Source: RBG-16-49-21 sp040768125 (GTDB lineage: Bacteria; Spirochaetota; UBA4802; UBA5550). Taken from it: 64,000 bases of DNA. Positions 34,183 to 43,303 of this stretch are shown piece by piece; positions within the stretch are counted from its first letter, which is position 1; every line of letters starts with the position of its first letter. The DNA lies in the NCBI GenBank assembly GCA_040768125.1, contig JAXGNG010000001.1:1488001-1552000 (forward strand), written 5' to 3'. A program made the position numbers and the translations under genes. Below the pieces are notes generated by a model. That model worked only from the letters and a program-made list of their open reading frames with translations, searched no databases and was not told where the DNA came from.

Positions 34183-34839
34183 ATGTTTACCGGAATGATT
34201 GAAGAAACCGGCCTCGTGGCGGAGATCGTTCGCTCGGGGGAGGGCCTGTCCCTCACGATCGCCGCCCGGGAAGTGCTGGAGGGAACGCGCGTCGGTGACT
34301 CCATCGCCGTCAACGGCGCATGCCTTACCGTCACGGCCGTCGACGCCGGGGGCTTCACCCTGTTCGTTTCACCCGTTACCGCGTCGGTCACCACCCTGGG
34401 TGAATTCGCCAGGGGCAGGAGGGTGAACCTGGAGCGCGCCATGGAGGCCTCGTCGCGATTCGGGGGTCACATCGTACAGGGACACGTCGACGGCCGCGGC
34501 AGGGTGGATCGGGTGGAGCGTGATTCACGGGGGATGCGCGTTGCCCTGTCGGCTCCGCCGGACCTGCTTCGCTACATCGCCGCCAGGGGATCCGTCGCGG
34601 TTGACGGGGTGTCCCTCACCGTGGTGTCCCTCACCTCCTCGGGGTTCACGCTTTACATCATACCCGAAACCCTCAGGAAGACGGTCCTGGGGGAATGGAA
34701 GGCGGGGGGAGAGGTTAACCTTGAGGTTGACATACTCGCGAAGTATGTCGAGCGGATGCTTGACCGCCCGGGTGAGGGCGGGGAGGGGCCCGGTGACGAC
34801 GGTTTGAAGAGAAAGCTTGCGGAGGAGGGCTACCTCTAG
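34183..34839 (+). CDS. ribE: Riboflavin synthase, alpha subunit
   Basis: 218 residues. Two tandem lumazine-binding repeats, beginning MFTGMIEETGLV and then GGHIVQGHVDGRGRV; the conserved motifs NGACLTV and DGVSLTVV, one per repeat, are visible. It dismutates two lumazines to riboflavin. The C-terminal 18 residues are an extra charged tail. Its last 4 bases overlap the convergent STAS gene. Confidence 0.96.
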   Translation: MFTGMIEETGLVAEIVRSGEGLSLTIAAREVLEGTRVGDSIAVNGACLTVTAVDAGGFTLFVSPVTASVTTLGEFARGRRVNLERAMEASSRFGGHIVQGHVDGRGRVDRVERDSRGMRVALSAPPDLLRYIAARGSVAVDGVSLTVVSLTSSGFTLYIIPETLRKTVLGEWKAGGEVNLEVDILAKYVERMLDRPGEGGEGPGDDGLKRKLAEEGYL

Positions 34840-35207
34840 GTTCCGGCCCGACCTTCCTCCCGAACGTCGATACCCGGGTAGTCCTTTTCAAGGCTTTCAA
34901 TCGTGGCGGTGCGGAAGAATTTACCCAGGTGCGCGGTGTTGAGTACATCCTCCGTTTCTTTCGTGAGGTCGAAAAGAATCATGTCGATGCCTATGTTGCT
35001 TGTCCTGTTCAGGAGGAGGATCAGGGAGCCGATGCCGGAGGAATCGATGTACCTGACCTTCCCGAAATCGAGGAGAATCGTTTTCACGGGATGGGAGATG
35101 AGGGGCGAGGTGCTCTCCCGGAAGCGGGTAACGCTTTCAATCGTGAACTTGCCCTTCAGCCTCACGAGGGCGGTCTCCGGTGAGGGCATGCTGACTTTTA
35201 TTTCCAT
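34836..35207 (-). CDS. STAS-domain anti-sigma factor antagonist
   Basis: 123 residues, a single STAS domain: ALVRLKGKFTIESVTRFRE, ILLDFGKVRYIDSSGIGSLI with the phosphorylatable Ser in DSSGIG, then FDLTKETEDVLNTAHLGKFF. Likely cycles between a serine kinase and a PP2C phosphatase. It begins 1 bp after the unknown 301-residue protein gene, so the two are coupled; that protein may be its partner. Confidence 0.9.
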   Translation of the reverse strand: MEIKVSMPSPETALVRLKGKFTIESVTRFRESTSPLISHPVKTILLDFGKVRYIDSSGIGSLILLLNRTSNIGIDMILFDLTKETEDVLNTAHLGKFFRTATIESLEKDYPGIDVREEGRAGT

Positions 35208-35208
35208 G

Positions 35209-36114
35209 TCATTCCAGCCTTTCCCACAGGTTTCTTTGCTCGATGATCAGGAAAAATTTCTTCTCGAATGAATCGACCTCGCGGAAATATGGGGTCGCGG
35301 GGTCGCCGCGAAAGAGGACCGCGAATTTCGCTATCTGCTTGATGGCGTGGATGAGATTGTTTTCCTTCAGGGCCTTCAGTATCTCATGGTAGATGATCAC
35401 CGCCGCCGAGTCCATGACCTCCTTGAAGAACTGGGGGTTCTTCCTGTTCAGGGGCGCGGCGATTTCGGCCACCGCAAGGTGACGGTTGGGCGCGGCGGGG
35501 TCGGAATATTTAAGGAGATAGACGATGATGGCGCGCTTGACTTCCGGCGTCTCACCGGATTCGAGCATCCCGCGAATCTCCTCGAGGGCGGCCCTGGCCA
35601 TCTCATCGCGCTCCGTTTCATGCGCCGTTGAGCCCTCGTGGGCCTTGATCAGTTTTTCTACCTCAATTTCTTTGGCGTCGGAAATGGTTTTCTCGAATCT
35701 CCTGTTCATCCGCACGAATTCGGCGTCGGAATATGATTTGAAGCCGTCTTTCAGGATGTTGACGAATTCAATGGCCTCGTCGGAGCGCGCGACGACCGCT
35801 TCGTCTTTCATGGATTTCAGGAACTGCAAGGAGATGTTGCCCGTGAGAGAGAGGTCCAGCCGGTCCGGCGCGACCGATTTGACCAGGGACATCTTGTAAA
35901 GAAGGGGGATTTTTTTACTGCCGCTGGCCCGGGCCTCCCTGAGCATCGACAGGAGCCTGTCAATGGGCTCGACGGGAACGGCGGTGGACCACCGTGAAAT
36001 CGGCTCGATCAGGTTCTCATGGTACACCTGCCGTCCGCGGTTCGCGAGGCTCTGGATGATGCGGATGTAATTGTCGACGAGGGGGGCGCGGATGGACGTG
36101 ATCGACTCTCTCAT
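35209..36114 (-). CDS. Unknown all-helical protein upstream of STAS gene
   Basis: 301 residues, unrecognised. No signal peptide or membrane segment. Predicted mostly helical, with charged amphipathic stretches throughout (NRRFEKTISDAKEIEVEKL, EMARAALEEIRGMLESG) and an AIIVYLLKYSDP segment reminiscent of HEAT-type repeats, without enough periodicity to call it. Immediate coupling with the STAS gene points to a shared signalling role. Confidence 0.7.
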   Translation of the reverse strand: MRESITSIRAPLVDNYIRIIQSLANRGRQVYHENLIEPISRWSTAVPVEPIDRLLSMLREARASGSKKIPLLYKMSLVKSVAPDRLDLSLTGNISLQFLKSMKDEAVVARSDEAIEFVNILKDGFKSYSDAEFVRMNRRFEKTISDAKEIEVEKLIKAHEGSTAHETERDEMARAALEEIRGMLESGETPEVKRAIIVYLLKYSDPAAPNRHLAVAEIAAPLNRKNPQFFKEVMDSAAVIIYHEILKALKENNLIHAIKQIAKFAVLFRGDPATPYFREVDSFEKKFFLIIEQRNLWERLE

Positions 36115-36157
36115 GACTTTGATGGTATACCCGCGTTGCCCGCTGTCAAAAGATTTT

Positions 36158-37267
36158 TCACGGAATGCAGAATATTTTTTTCAGGTCGATCGATCCCGGC
36201 CGCGCGGGGAGGGGAATCGTCCTGCCGCCCCGGTACGCCGAGAGATAGGCGGCATGGATGACCTCGAGGGCGCGATATCCCTCCTCGGCGCCGGAAACCG
36301 TGGAGGCGGAGCCGCATGCTACGGCACGGGCCTCGCGGTAGAGGTCCCGGAAACAGTTGTTTTTCCTCCATGCCGGGAAGGGCCTCTCCTCGAGGTCCCT
36401 GAATCCGGTGTAAAGCCGCGACGCCCTGCCGCGATAGATGCGTTGGTATCCGTTCCCTATCACGATCCTGCCCGCTGTCCCGGAGATATCGAGCTCGAAA
36501 AGGAAATAATCGCGCCTGCCTCCGGCTTCGAGAAACACGTCCACTCCTCCGGCGGTCCGTATCCACGCGCAGGCCCGGTCCTCGAACCCGCGGACTCTTC
36601 CCTCCCGCTCGAAGGCGCCCCGGACCGTGGCGATGTCGCCGAAGAGGTAGCGCACCATGTCCACCATGTGCGTGCCGTCATGGAGGAGGGGCCCTCCCCC
36701 CTCGCCGAGGTCCGAGGCGCCGGCGTATCCGCCGGTCAGCACCGAGGCATGGACCGTCTTCACCCTGCCGATCGTTCCCTTGGCAATGAGCTCCCTCACC
36801 TTCCTGTACCGCCCGTCGTAGCGTCGTTCATGGTTGACGATGACCGTGGCGCCCCGGGAGCGGCATTCCTCGATGACGCGGCGGCATTGCGCCAGGCTGG
36901 AGGCCATGGGCTTTTCAATGACGATGACGCGGGCGCCCCTGCGCGCCGCCTCGATCGCGATGGCGGCGTGGCTTTCCGTCCACGTCGCGACGACGGCGAT
37001 GCGGGGGGGCGCGTCGGCCAGAAGCCGGCGGTAATCGGCGTAGAGGCGTTCACCGGGGATCTTCGCCGATGCGCCGAATCGCGCGAGCCGCGCGGCGTCG
37101 ATGTCGCATGCGTGGGTAATCGCGAGGCCCGCGGCGGCGGCGCCGCCCCAGTGGGTGCATGGCTTGTAGCGGAGGGGATCATTTTCAAGTAGAAAGCCGA
37201 TCCTGCCGCAGCCGATGAGGGCGACGTCGGCATTGCCCGACGCAGGGGGGTGTTTTTTTTTCAACAT
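36158..37267 (-). CDS. Gfo/Idh/MocA-family oxidoreductase
   Basis: 369 residues. Rossmann motif VALIGCGRIGFLLEN at about 15, dinucleotide-domain landmark VIVIEKPMASSLAQC with the conserved EKP, and the C-terminal domain with LLHDGTHMVDMVRYLFG, where the conserved His and Asp sit. Typically an NAD(P)-dependent sugar or inositol dehydrogenase in the cytosol; substrate undefined. Lies between glnA (28 bp upstream) and the unknown helical gene. Confidence 0.88.
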   Translation of the reverse strand: MLKKKHPPASGNADVALIGCGRIGFLLENDPLRYKPCTHWGGAAAAGLAITHACDIDAARLARFGASAKIPGERLYADYRRLLADAPPRIAVVATWTESHAAIAIEAARRGARVIVIEKPMASSLAQCRRVIEECRSRGATVIVNHERRYDGRYRKVRELIAKGTIGRVKTVHASVLTGGYAGASDLGEGGGPLLHDGTHMVDMVRYLFGDIATVRGAFEREGRVRGFEDRACAWIRTAGGVDVFLEAGGRRDYFLFELDISGTAGRIVIGNGYQRIYRGRASRLYTGFRDLEERPFPAWRKNNCFRDLYREARAVACGSASTVSGAEEGYRALEVIHAAYLSAYRGGRTIPLPARPGSIDLKKIFCIP

Positions 37268-37295
37268 GGCGGGGTTCGTTCCCGGCGGGGCGGCG

Positions 37296-38597
37296 TCAGA
37301 GAAGGGGAAGGTATTCCCGTATCTCGTAATCGGTGATGTAGCGGTTGTATCGCTTCAGCTCCTGTATCTTGTTCTCTATGAATTTTTCGAAAATCACCTC
37401 GCCCAGGGTTTCCCTCATGAGGGAGCTTTTTTCGAAGCAGGAGAGGGCCTCGTTCAGGTTGGCCGGGAGCCGGGGGGCTTTCGCGTCGCCGCCTTCCGTC
37501 TGCGCTTCCAGGGTATACTTCTCTTCGATTCCCTTCATGCCCGAGGCGAGTATCGCTGAAAAGGCGAGATAGGGATTGCAGGCCGGGTCAGGGTTCTGGA
37601 GCTCGATACGCATGGTGTTCGGCTTGTCGGGCCTGCACCGGGGGACCCTGACTAGGGCGTTGTGGCTCGTGGCGCTCCATGACGCGCGGGTCGGTGACTC
37701 GAAATCCTCGTGGAGGCGCTTGTAGGAATTGATCCACTGGTTCGTGAGGGCGAAGAATTCGTTGCAGTGCCTGAGGAGGCCCGCGATGTAGTGTTCCGCC
37801 GTTTTCGAAAGGAAGTGGGCCCCCTTGGGATCGAAGAACATGTTCTTATCTTCCTTGAAAAGCGACTGGTGGAGGTGGAGGCCCGAACCGTTCTGGTCGG
37901 TCATGGGTTTCGGCATGAACGAAGCGTGGATGCCGTTCATGAGGGCGATCTCCTTCGTGATGAGCTTGAAGGTCATGATGCTGTCAGCGGTGACCAGGGC
38001 GTTTTCGTGCCGCAGGTCGATTTCATGCTGGCTGTGGGAGCCCTCGTGATGCGAGGAGATGACGTCGATGCCCATCTTTTCCAGGGTAAGGACCGCCTGT
38101 CTCCGGTAATCCGTTGCGGCATCGAGTGGCGTAAGATCGAAATACCCCCCCCGGTCGAGGATCTCGGGGGACGAGGAGCTTTTGAAAAGGAAGAATTCTA
38201 TTTCGGGACCGGTGTAAAAGGTATAGCCCCGGGATGCCGCGCGCTCGAGGTTTTTCTTTAAAATATACCGCGCGTCTCCATCGTAGGGGGTCATGTCCAC
38301 GTGGCGTATATCGCATAGCATCCGCGCGACGGAGTCTTCGCTGGGCCTCCAGGGGAGTATCTTGAACGTGGAGACGTCGGGCATGGCGATCATTTCCCGT
38401 TCGTCTGCCCTGATGAAACCGAGGAGAGTGGAGCCGTCGAAACGGACACCTTCCGTGATGGCATCCTCGAGCTCGTCGATGGTGATGGCGAAGCTCTTCA
38501 GGAATCCAAGTATGTCGGTGAACCACAGCCGGATGAACTTGACGTTGTTGTCGTGGGCGAGCTTGAGTATGTATTCCCTGTTCTGGTCGTTTTCCAT
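37296..38597 (-). CDS. glnA: Glutamine synthetase, type I
   Basis: 433 residues, the shorter GSI form. Seen: VRFDGSTLLGFI (the DGSS-type latch), EIEFFLFK metal-binding Glu, HHEGSHSQHEIDLRH, GSGLHLHQSLF, NSYKRL, and the ATP/glutamate segment RVPRCRPDKPNTMRIELQNPDPACNPYLAF. No adenylylation site is visible near the C-terminus, so regulation by adenylylation is unlikely. Combines glutamate and ammonia using ATP. Upstream neighbour on the same strand is an unknown tail-anchored protein, 50 bp away. Confidence 0.92.
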   Translation of the reverse strand: MENDQNREYILKLAHDNNVKFIRLWFTDILGFLKSFAITIDELEDAITEGVRFDGSTLLGFIRADEREMIAMPDVSTFKILPWRPSEDSVARMLCDIRHVDMTPYDGDARYILKKNLERAASRGYTFYTGPEIEFFLFKSSSSPEILDRGGYFDLTPLDAATDYRRQAVLTLEKMGIDVISSHHEGSHSQHEIDLRHENALVTADSIMTFKLITKEIALMNGIHASFMPKPMTDQNGSGLHLHQSLFKEDKNMFFDPKGAHFLSKTAEHYIAGLLRHCNEFFALTNQWINSYKRLHEDFESPTRASWSATSHNALVRVPRCRPDKPNTMRIELQNPDPACNPYLAFSAILASGMKGIEEKYTLEAQTEGGDAKAPRLPANLNEALSCFEKSSLMRETLGEVIFEKFIENKIQELKRYNRYITDYEIREYLPLL

Positions 38598-38647
38598 TAT
38601 CAGTCGCAGCTCCTGTGGCGCGTGCGCCGTTCCTGCAGCGCGCGGCG

Positions 38648-39643
38648 CTACCAGCTTAAAAAGATCAGCACGATGAAGAGGATGAGTATGACGAGAAGAA
38701 GCGACAGCATCACCATCGTGCCCTTCGAAAAGGAAAGTCCCTCCTCCTGTTCGGGGCCCGCGGCCGAGGGGGAGACGCCCGTCTTCTTCCTTCCCGGCGC
38801 CCTGCCGTCCTCGGCGGGATTGTAGAGTTTCAGCTTCACCTGTTTTTCGGTCTCGGTGAACTTGCCGTAAATACCCTTGGATATCAGCGTGAGAATGTCC
38901 GTGGGATTGTTCTTCCCGGTCCCCGCCTTGATGTCGATGACCTCGGCGGGCGTGGGCAGCACCTCTTTTTCTTCCCTGAGGTTCAGGAGGTCGATGAAGT
39001 AGTTCGCCCTGTCCGACTGCGGCAGGATATATACCATCAGCCGGTCCCCCACCCTGAGTTCGTAGATCGGCTTGCCCTTGACCGGGGCCACGATCGGCTT
39101 CACCGGGAGTATGACCGAGTCGTCGTCAACCTTGAAATCATCGCCTCCGGCGGTTTCCTCCTCGTCCTTCTGCTCCACGGCGCCGAGGGATGCCTGGTAT
39201 TCAGAAGGGGCCAGTTCCTGGATGGCCGTCTCGAGGACAAGGTTCTTATCGTGGACTATGCGGTTGATAAGGTCGAAGAGGATGATATCCATCGCGTTGT
39301 AGTCGTAATCGGACACGTTGGAATGGAGGAGCGAGATGGAATTCATTTCCTCGGAAAATTTTTTGAACTGGTCCATGATCGACGCCGTCATGGTCTTGTT
39401 GAAGTTGCCCTTCCATTTCACGTTGGCGATCTGTTCCCTGTACCTGGTCCAGTCCTCGTGGGGCTCGAGATTGTACAGGTCTGAATAGGTCGAGATGACG
39501 GCGTTGAAGGATTCGAACTGGCTCTCGTTTTTGAAGACAAGCATGAACTGGCCGTAGAGGTTAAGGGATGTGGCCTTGAAGCGCCCCTTCACCATGAGGA
39601 TGGTGTCCCGGATGTCCTGGTAGTCTCTCTGGTCCTGGCTCAT
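38648..39643 (-). CDS. Unknown tail-anchored protein
   Basis: 331 residues, unrecognised. Cytoplasmic N-terminal helical region (about 1-150), a beta-rich central part with a repeated IYELRVGDRLMVYILPQ stretch (about 190-270), a short linker, and a C-terminal hydrophobic helix (VMLSLLLVILILFIVLIFL) ending in W, the topology of a tail-anchored membrane protein facing the cytoplasm. First gene of the minus-strand unit leading into glnA. Confidence 0.75.
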   Translation of the reverse strand: MSQDQRDYQDIRDTILMVKGRFKATSLNLYGQFMLVFKNESQFESFNAVISTYSDLYNLEPHEDWTRYREQIANVKWKGNFNKTMTASIMDQFKKFSEEMNSISLLHSNVSDYDYNAMDIILFDLINRIVHDKNLVLETAIQELAPSEYQASLGAVEQKDEEETAGGDDFKVDDDSVILPVKPIVAPVKGKPIYELRVGDRLMVYILPQSDRANYFIDLLNLREEKEVLPTPAEVIDIKAGTGKNNPTDILTLISKGIYGKFTETEKQVKLKLYNPAEDGRAPGRKKTGVSPSAAGPEQEEGLSFSKGTMVMLSLLLVILILFIVLIFLSW

Positions 39644-39786
39644 ACCTGTACCCGTACCGTACGCTGGATCTCTTTATGTCAGATTTGATGCTCATTCTAG
39701 TTGAAAAGGCGCATGTGTCAATGATAAAATCAGGGTAAAACTCGACTTCCGGGGATTAAGGCCTCTGGGAAAAATAAAATATTTGA

Positions 39787-39816
39787 TTTACAACGCGCCG
39801 GGACGATATATATTAT
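39787..39816 (+). promoter_or_regulatory. Promoter of the 39852 gene
   Basis: TTTACA 39787-39792 and TATTAT 39811-39816 with 18-nt spacing in an A/T-rich stretch, 35 bp before the ATG. It lies in the divergent gap from the tail-anchored protein gene. Confidence 0.6.
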
Positions 39817-39851
39817 AGTGGGATTCATCATACTGCGAGGGAACCGCCATT

Positions 39852-40982
39852 ATGCAAAACAGGATCATCGCCCGGATTTCAATGGCCGCCTTTTTCATTT
39901 TCCTGTCGGGCGCCGTCTTTCCCTATTCCGACCAGACCACCACGGAGAGGATACTGAAGGAGAACAACCGGTTCATTGAGTTCATCAATGTTTCGGTCAC
40001 CAATTTCGCCGAGAACAAGAAAGAGGATTTCCTGTCCGCCTACGGGAAGCATTTCAACGCCGACGTGGCCTATCTCCAGTCCGATTACCGCAGGGCGTTC
40101 AAACGGGTCTATGCCTCCCAGGAGGAGATGGAAAAGCTCTACCGGGAGATGGTCAAGGACCACTACCTCGAGGATTCCAAGGCGATCCTGGACCGCCTGG
40201 CGCCGCGGATCATACGATCAAAGAACGCCAGGGCCCGCCTCTACCTCACCCTGGGATACCGTGACCGTACCGTGAGCTGGGTTCACTACACGGTGGGTGA
40301 CGCGTCGAATCCCAAGCTGCACTCCTACAAGATTTACAAGTTCGAGGACGCCATCAAGATGGCCCGCCGCGCAAAGAGGTACGCCTTCCTGGCCCTTTTC
40401 GAAAGCCAGACGACTGAAATGAAGTTCAAGATATACAATCAGCTCTGCCGGAACGAGCGCGCGGCGGGCAACCTGTTTTTCAACCGGTACGCCGACCTGA
40501 ACGAAGAGGACTACATCAGGGAGCTCGGAAAATCATACATGGAGCGCCAGGAGGAGGACGCCGCCGCGGCAAAGACCGGAGAGGCGGGAAAGGAAGGCAC
40601 CTTCGAGAAGAGCGTCGAAAAAAGGGTGCGCTTCAGGAATGAGACCAAGACGGCGCGCTACCTCCTCAACGGGGAGTATGAGAAGGCCGAGGACATCATG
40701 CGGCAGTATGTCGACGACTTCAATTTCAAGCTGATAAACGCGACCTTCGATCTTCTCGCCACTTCCGAGGGGGAGCTTCCCCAGGGCGACCGTGTCGACT
40801 TCGAGTCTTACAAGGTGCACCTGATGGACAATTACGCACGGCTTTCAAAGGACTCCATGCTGGACGGGCTCATCGGCCAGGTGAAGGTCGAGGATGATAT
40901 TGAAAAAGGCGCTGATACCGAACATGACGAAACCGGGAAGGAGGACGGGACGTCGGATGAAAGTGTGAAAGAGGATGAGTAG
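39852..40982 (+). CDS. Unknown exported helical protein
   Basis: 376 residues. Signal peptide (about 1-24, ending SGAVFPYS). No family recognised. Mature sequence is helical and charged with repeat-like aromatic segments (AYLQSDYRRAFKRVYAS, ARARLYLTLGYRDRTVSWVHY), and an acidic, low-complexity tail from about 345 (GADTEHDETGKEDGTSDE). May be periplasmic. Followed by a 440-bp gap. Confidence 0.75.
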   Translation: MQNRIIARISMAAFFIFLSGAVFPYSDQTTTERILKENNRFIEFINVSVTNFAENKKEDFLSAYGKHFNADVAYLQSDYRRAFKRVYASQEEMEKLYREMVKDHYLEDSKAILDRLAPRIIRSKNARARLYLTLGYRDRTVSWVHYTVGDASNPKLHSYKIYKFEDAIKMARRAKRYAFLALFESQTTEMKFKIYNQLCRNERAAGNLFFNRYADLNEEDYIRELGKSYMERQEEDAAAAKTGEAGKEGTFEKSVEKRVRFRNETKTARYLLNGEYEKAEDIMRQYVDDFNFKLINATFDLLATSEGELPQGDRVDFESYKVHLMDNYARLSKDSMLDGLIGQVKVEDDIEKGADTEHDETGKEDGTSDESVKEDE

Positions 40983-41058
40983 GCGCCGCGCCTGTTCCCC
41001 GCGCTGACACGGGGTCCCGGAGGGACGCGCCCGCCACCGCTCCCGCGGTCCGGGGCCT

Positions 41059-41070
41059 CCCCCCCCCCCC
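41059..41070. repeat. Homopolymer tract, 12 C
   Basis: A run of 12 C in the intergenic gap 40983-41422. Long single-base runs can slip during replication; here it is 160 bp upstream of any gene start. The gap otherwise has GC-rich inverted stretches and one possible short gene. Confidence 0.7.
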
Positions 41071-41232
41071 ATCGTGCCCTCCAAAAAATTGTTGCAATAA
41101 TTGAATCGATCGACCATAGTGCTCTGTCATCACGGGGCGGGCAGGGACCGCCGTGCGGCACTATGACCATCACGCGATGGACCGGGAAGGCGGGGTCTTC
41201 GGGTGCCGCGTCACGAAGGGGAGTTGATTGAC

Positions 41233-41328
41233 ATGGCGGGCAGGATCCTCTACATCGTCGCCGTCTCTTATTCCGCGCTGTTCTTGTTCTGCATACTGCT
41301 CGATATTCTCTACTGGGTCTTTTACTGA
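41233..41328 (+). CDS. Possible 31-residue membrane peptide
   Basis: ATG at 41233, 10 nt after GGGGAG, encodes one continuous hydrophobic helix (ILYIVAVSYSALFLFCILLD, then LYWVFY) ending at TGA. Plausible small membrane protein upstream of the adenylate cyclase gene. Short length alone makes this uncertain. Confidence 0.35.
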   Translation: MAGRILYIVAVSYSALFLFCILLDILYWVFY

Positions 41329-41422
41329 TGACGGCCCCTACGGCCCCTGCGCCGTGATTGGATAACGATTTACTGCCGCCGGTGCGGGCGTGACGGCCCG
41401 GTGGCGAGAGGTGCACTGCTCA

Positions 41423-43303
41423 ATGGAAAAGGACACCACCATCCTCGGAGAGATCCGCCGGTTCCTGTACATGATGACGATACGCACCAAGCTTATCGCG
41501 ATAATCTCGCTGATCATCGTCGCGTCCCTGACGGGGATGATACTCCTGGCGACCTTTTTCTTCAAGTCGGATAACCGCATTCGGGTCAACGAGCTGAACC
41601 TGAAGATCGCCGAACTCACCTCGATGAAGATAGAGACAGACATCGTGTCGCTGACGGAGCGCCTCAACATGATCGGGAACACGATGACCCGGTTCTTTCC
41701 CGGCAAGGCCTACTTCACGGAGCTCTTTTTCGAAAATGACCCGAACATGATCTACGTGGGCATCGCCACGGGGACGGGGAAGGCGTTTCGCGTGGGCAAC
41801 GCGATATTCAGCAGGGCCTTCTTCGCGGACAACCGGCTCTCCCCGGCCGACATGAACCGCGTCCACGGCGAGAACGCCTCGCTCTTCGAGGACGCCTTCA
41901 GGAACGAGGTGTCGGTGCAGAATGTCTCGAAAAGCTTCGGCTCACCCGTTTTCGCCATCGCCATGCCGTTCCAGACGTACCCCGGCGGTGGCGTGGCGTC
42001 CATACTGGTGGGGTACGTAAAGATGAACACTTTCCTCCGGGCCTTCCAGACCCGCGATATCTTCGAGACCTTCATGGTGAACGGCCGGGGCGACGTCATC
42101 GCCCATCCCGAGAGCGGGATCGTCCTCTCCCACGTGAGCTACCGCAATGACCCCATCGTAATGCAGATGCTGAAGAGCAGGATTGACAACGGGCAGCGCC
42201 GTTATCGCGACGAGGACGGAGTAATACGCATCGGTTCCTTCAAAAAATTAGGGATCGGCGGCATGGGGGTGATCTCGACGGTGAGCGAGGACAGGGCCTT
42301 CAAGTCGGTTTACCGGATCCAGCGGCGGAACATCCTGATCATGATCATCGTCCTCACCCTTGCCGTCTGCATCGTCTATTTTTTCAGCAAGACCATATCG
42401 GGGCCCATCGTTCGCCTCTTCGGCGCCACCAAGGAGATCGAGAGGGGGAATTTCAGGGTCGACATCGTTCCCACCTCGGGAGACGAGATCGGCGAACTGA
42501 CGCGCTCATTCGTCGCCATGGGCAGGGGCCTCGAGGAGCGCGAGAAACTGAAGGAAACTTTCGGAAAGTTCGTCAATAAGGAGATCGCCGAGCAGGTCCT
42601 CAGGGGCGAGATCCGGCTCGGCGGCGAGCGGAAGACGGCGACCATCTTTTTCTCCGACATCAGGTCGTTCACCGCCATCTCGGAATCCCTGGAGCCGGAG
42701 GAGGTGGTCGAATTCCTGAACCAGTATATGACGAGAATGGTCCAGTGCGTCAACGACACGATGGGCGTGGTCGACAAGTTCATCGGCGACGCCATCATGG
42801 CGGTATGGGGGGCGCCGATGTCCCACGGGAACGACGCGGAGAACGCCGTGAACGGCGCCCTCATGATGCGGCGGGAGCTCATGGAGTTCAACAGGGGCCG
42901 GGGGGGAGAAAGGATGCCGGTCATCACCATCGGGTGCGGCATCAACACCGGGCCCGTGCTCGCCGGGCAGATCGGCTCGGAGGAGCGGATGGAGTACACG
43001 GTCATCGGCGATACGGTCAACCTGGCATCGCGCATCGAGGCCCTGAACAAACCCTTCGGCACGGACATCCTCATATCCCAGGACACCCATGACATCGTGA
43101 AGGGCATGTTCCTCCTGGAGCCGATGAAGAAAATCAAGGTGAAGGGGAAAAAGGAGCCCCAGCAGATTTACGCCGTCCTGGGGCGGGCCGGCGATTCCCT
43201 GGCCCCCCGGAACGTCGAGGAGCTGAGACGAATGCTGGGGACGAAGGAGACCGTGCCGGCAGGCGCGGGTGATGAAGAAGTGAAATATGAAATCCTGGAA
43301 TAA
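41423..43303 (+). CDS. Membrane adenylate/guanylate cyclase (class III) with HAMP
   Basis: 626 residues from the ATG at 41423. Helix at about 22-42, a periplasmic sensor region (about 43-300, Cache-like in length, with ELFFENDPNMIYVGIATG), second helix (ILIMIIVLTLAVCIVYFF), HAMP (about 330-385), then a class III catalytic domain: TIFFSDIRSFTAISE (metal Asp), DKFIGDAIMAVWGAP (second metal Asp) and EYTVIGDTVNLASRIEALNK. These residues are complete, so an active cyclase is expected, probably making cAMP; base specificity was not resolved. Stop overlaps the start of the following gene. Confidence 0.92.
   Translation: MEKDTTILGEIRRFLYMMTIRTKLIAIISLIIVASLTGMILLATFFFKSDNRIRVNELNLKIAELTSMKIETDIVSLTERLNMIGNTMTRFFPGKAYFTELFFENDPNMIYVGIATGTGKAFRVGNAIFSRAFFADNRLSPADMNRVHGENASLFEDAFRNEVSVQNVSKSFGSPVFAIAMPFQTYPGGGVASILVGYVKMNTFLRAFQTRDIFETFMVNGRGDVIAHPESGIVLSHVSYRNDPIVMQMLKSRIDNGQRRYRDEDGVIRIGSFKKLGIGGMGVISTVSEDRAFKSVYRIQRRNILIMIIVLTLAVCIVYFFSKTISGPIVRLFGATKEIERGNFRVDIVPTSGDEIGELTRSFVAMGRGLEEREKLKETFGKFVNKEIAEQVLRGEIRLGGERKTATIFFSDIRSFTAISESLEPEEVVEFLNQYMTRMVQCVNDTMGVVDKFIGDAIMAVWGAPMSHGNDAENAVNGALMMRRELMEFNRGRGGERMPVITIGCGINTGPVLAGQIGSEERMEYTVIGDTVNLASRIEALNKPFGTDILISQDTHDIVKGMFLLEPMKKIKVKGKKEPQQIYAVLGRAGDSLAPRNVEELRRMLGTKETVPAGAGDEEVKYEILE

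Noticed and set aside
36071..37192. Plus-strand frame opposite the Gfo/Idh/MocA gene
   Set aside because: The minus strand has the Rossmann and EKP motifs.
41326..41360. Second in-frame stop readthrough (Sec) after the 31-residue peptide
   Set aside because: Two TGA codons in a row follow, no SECIS-like hairpin and no long continuing frame.
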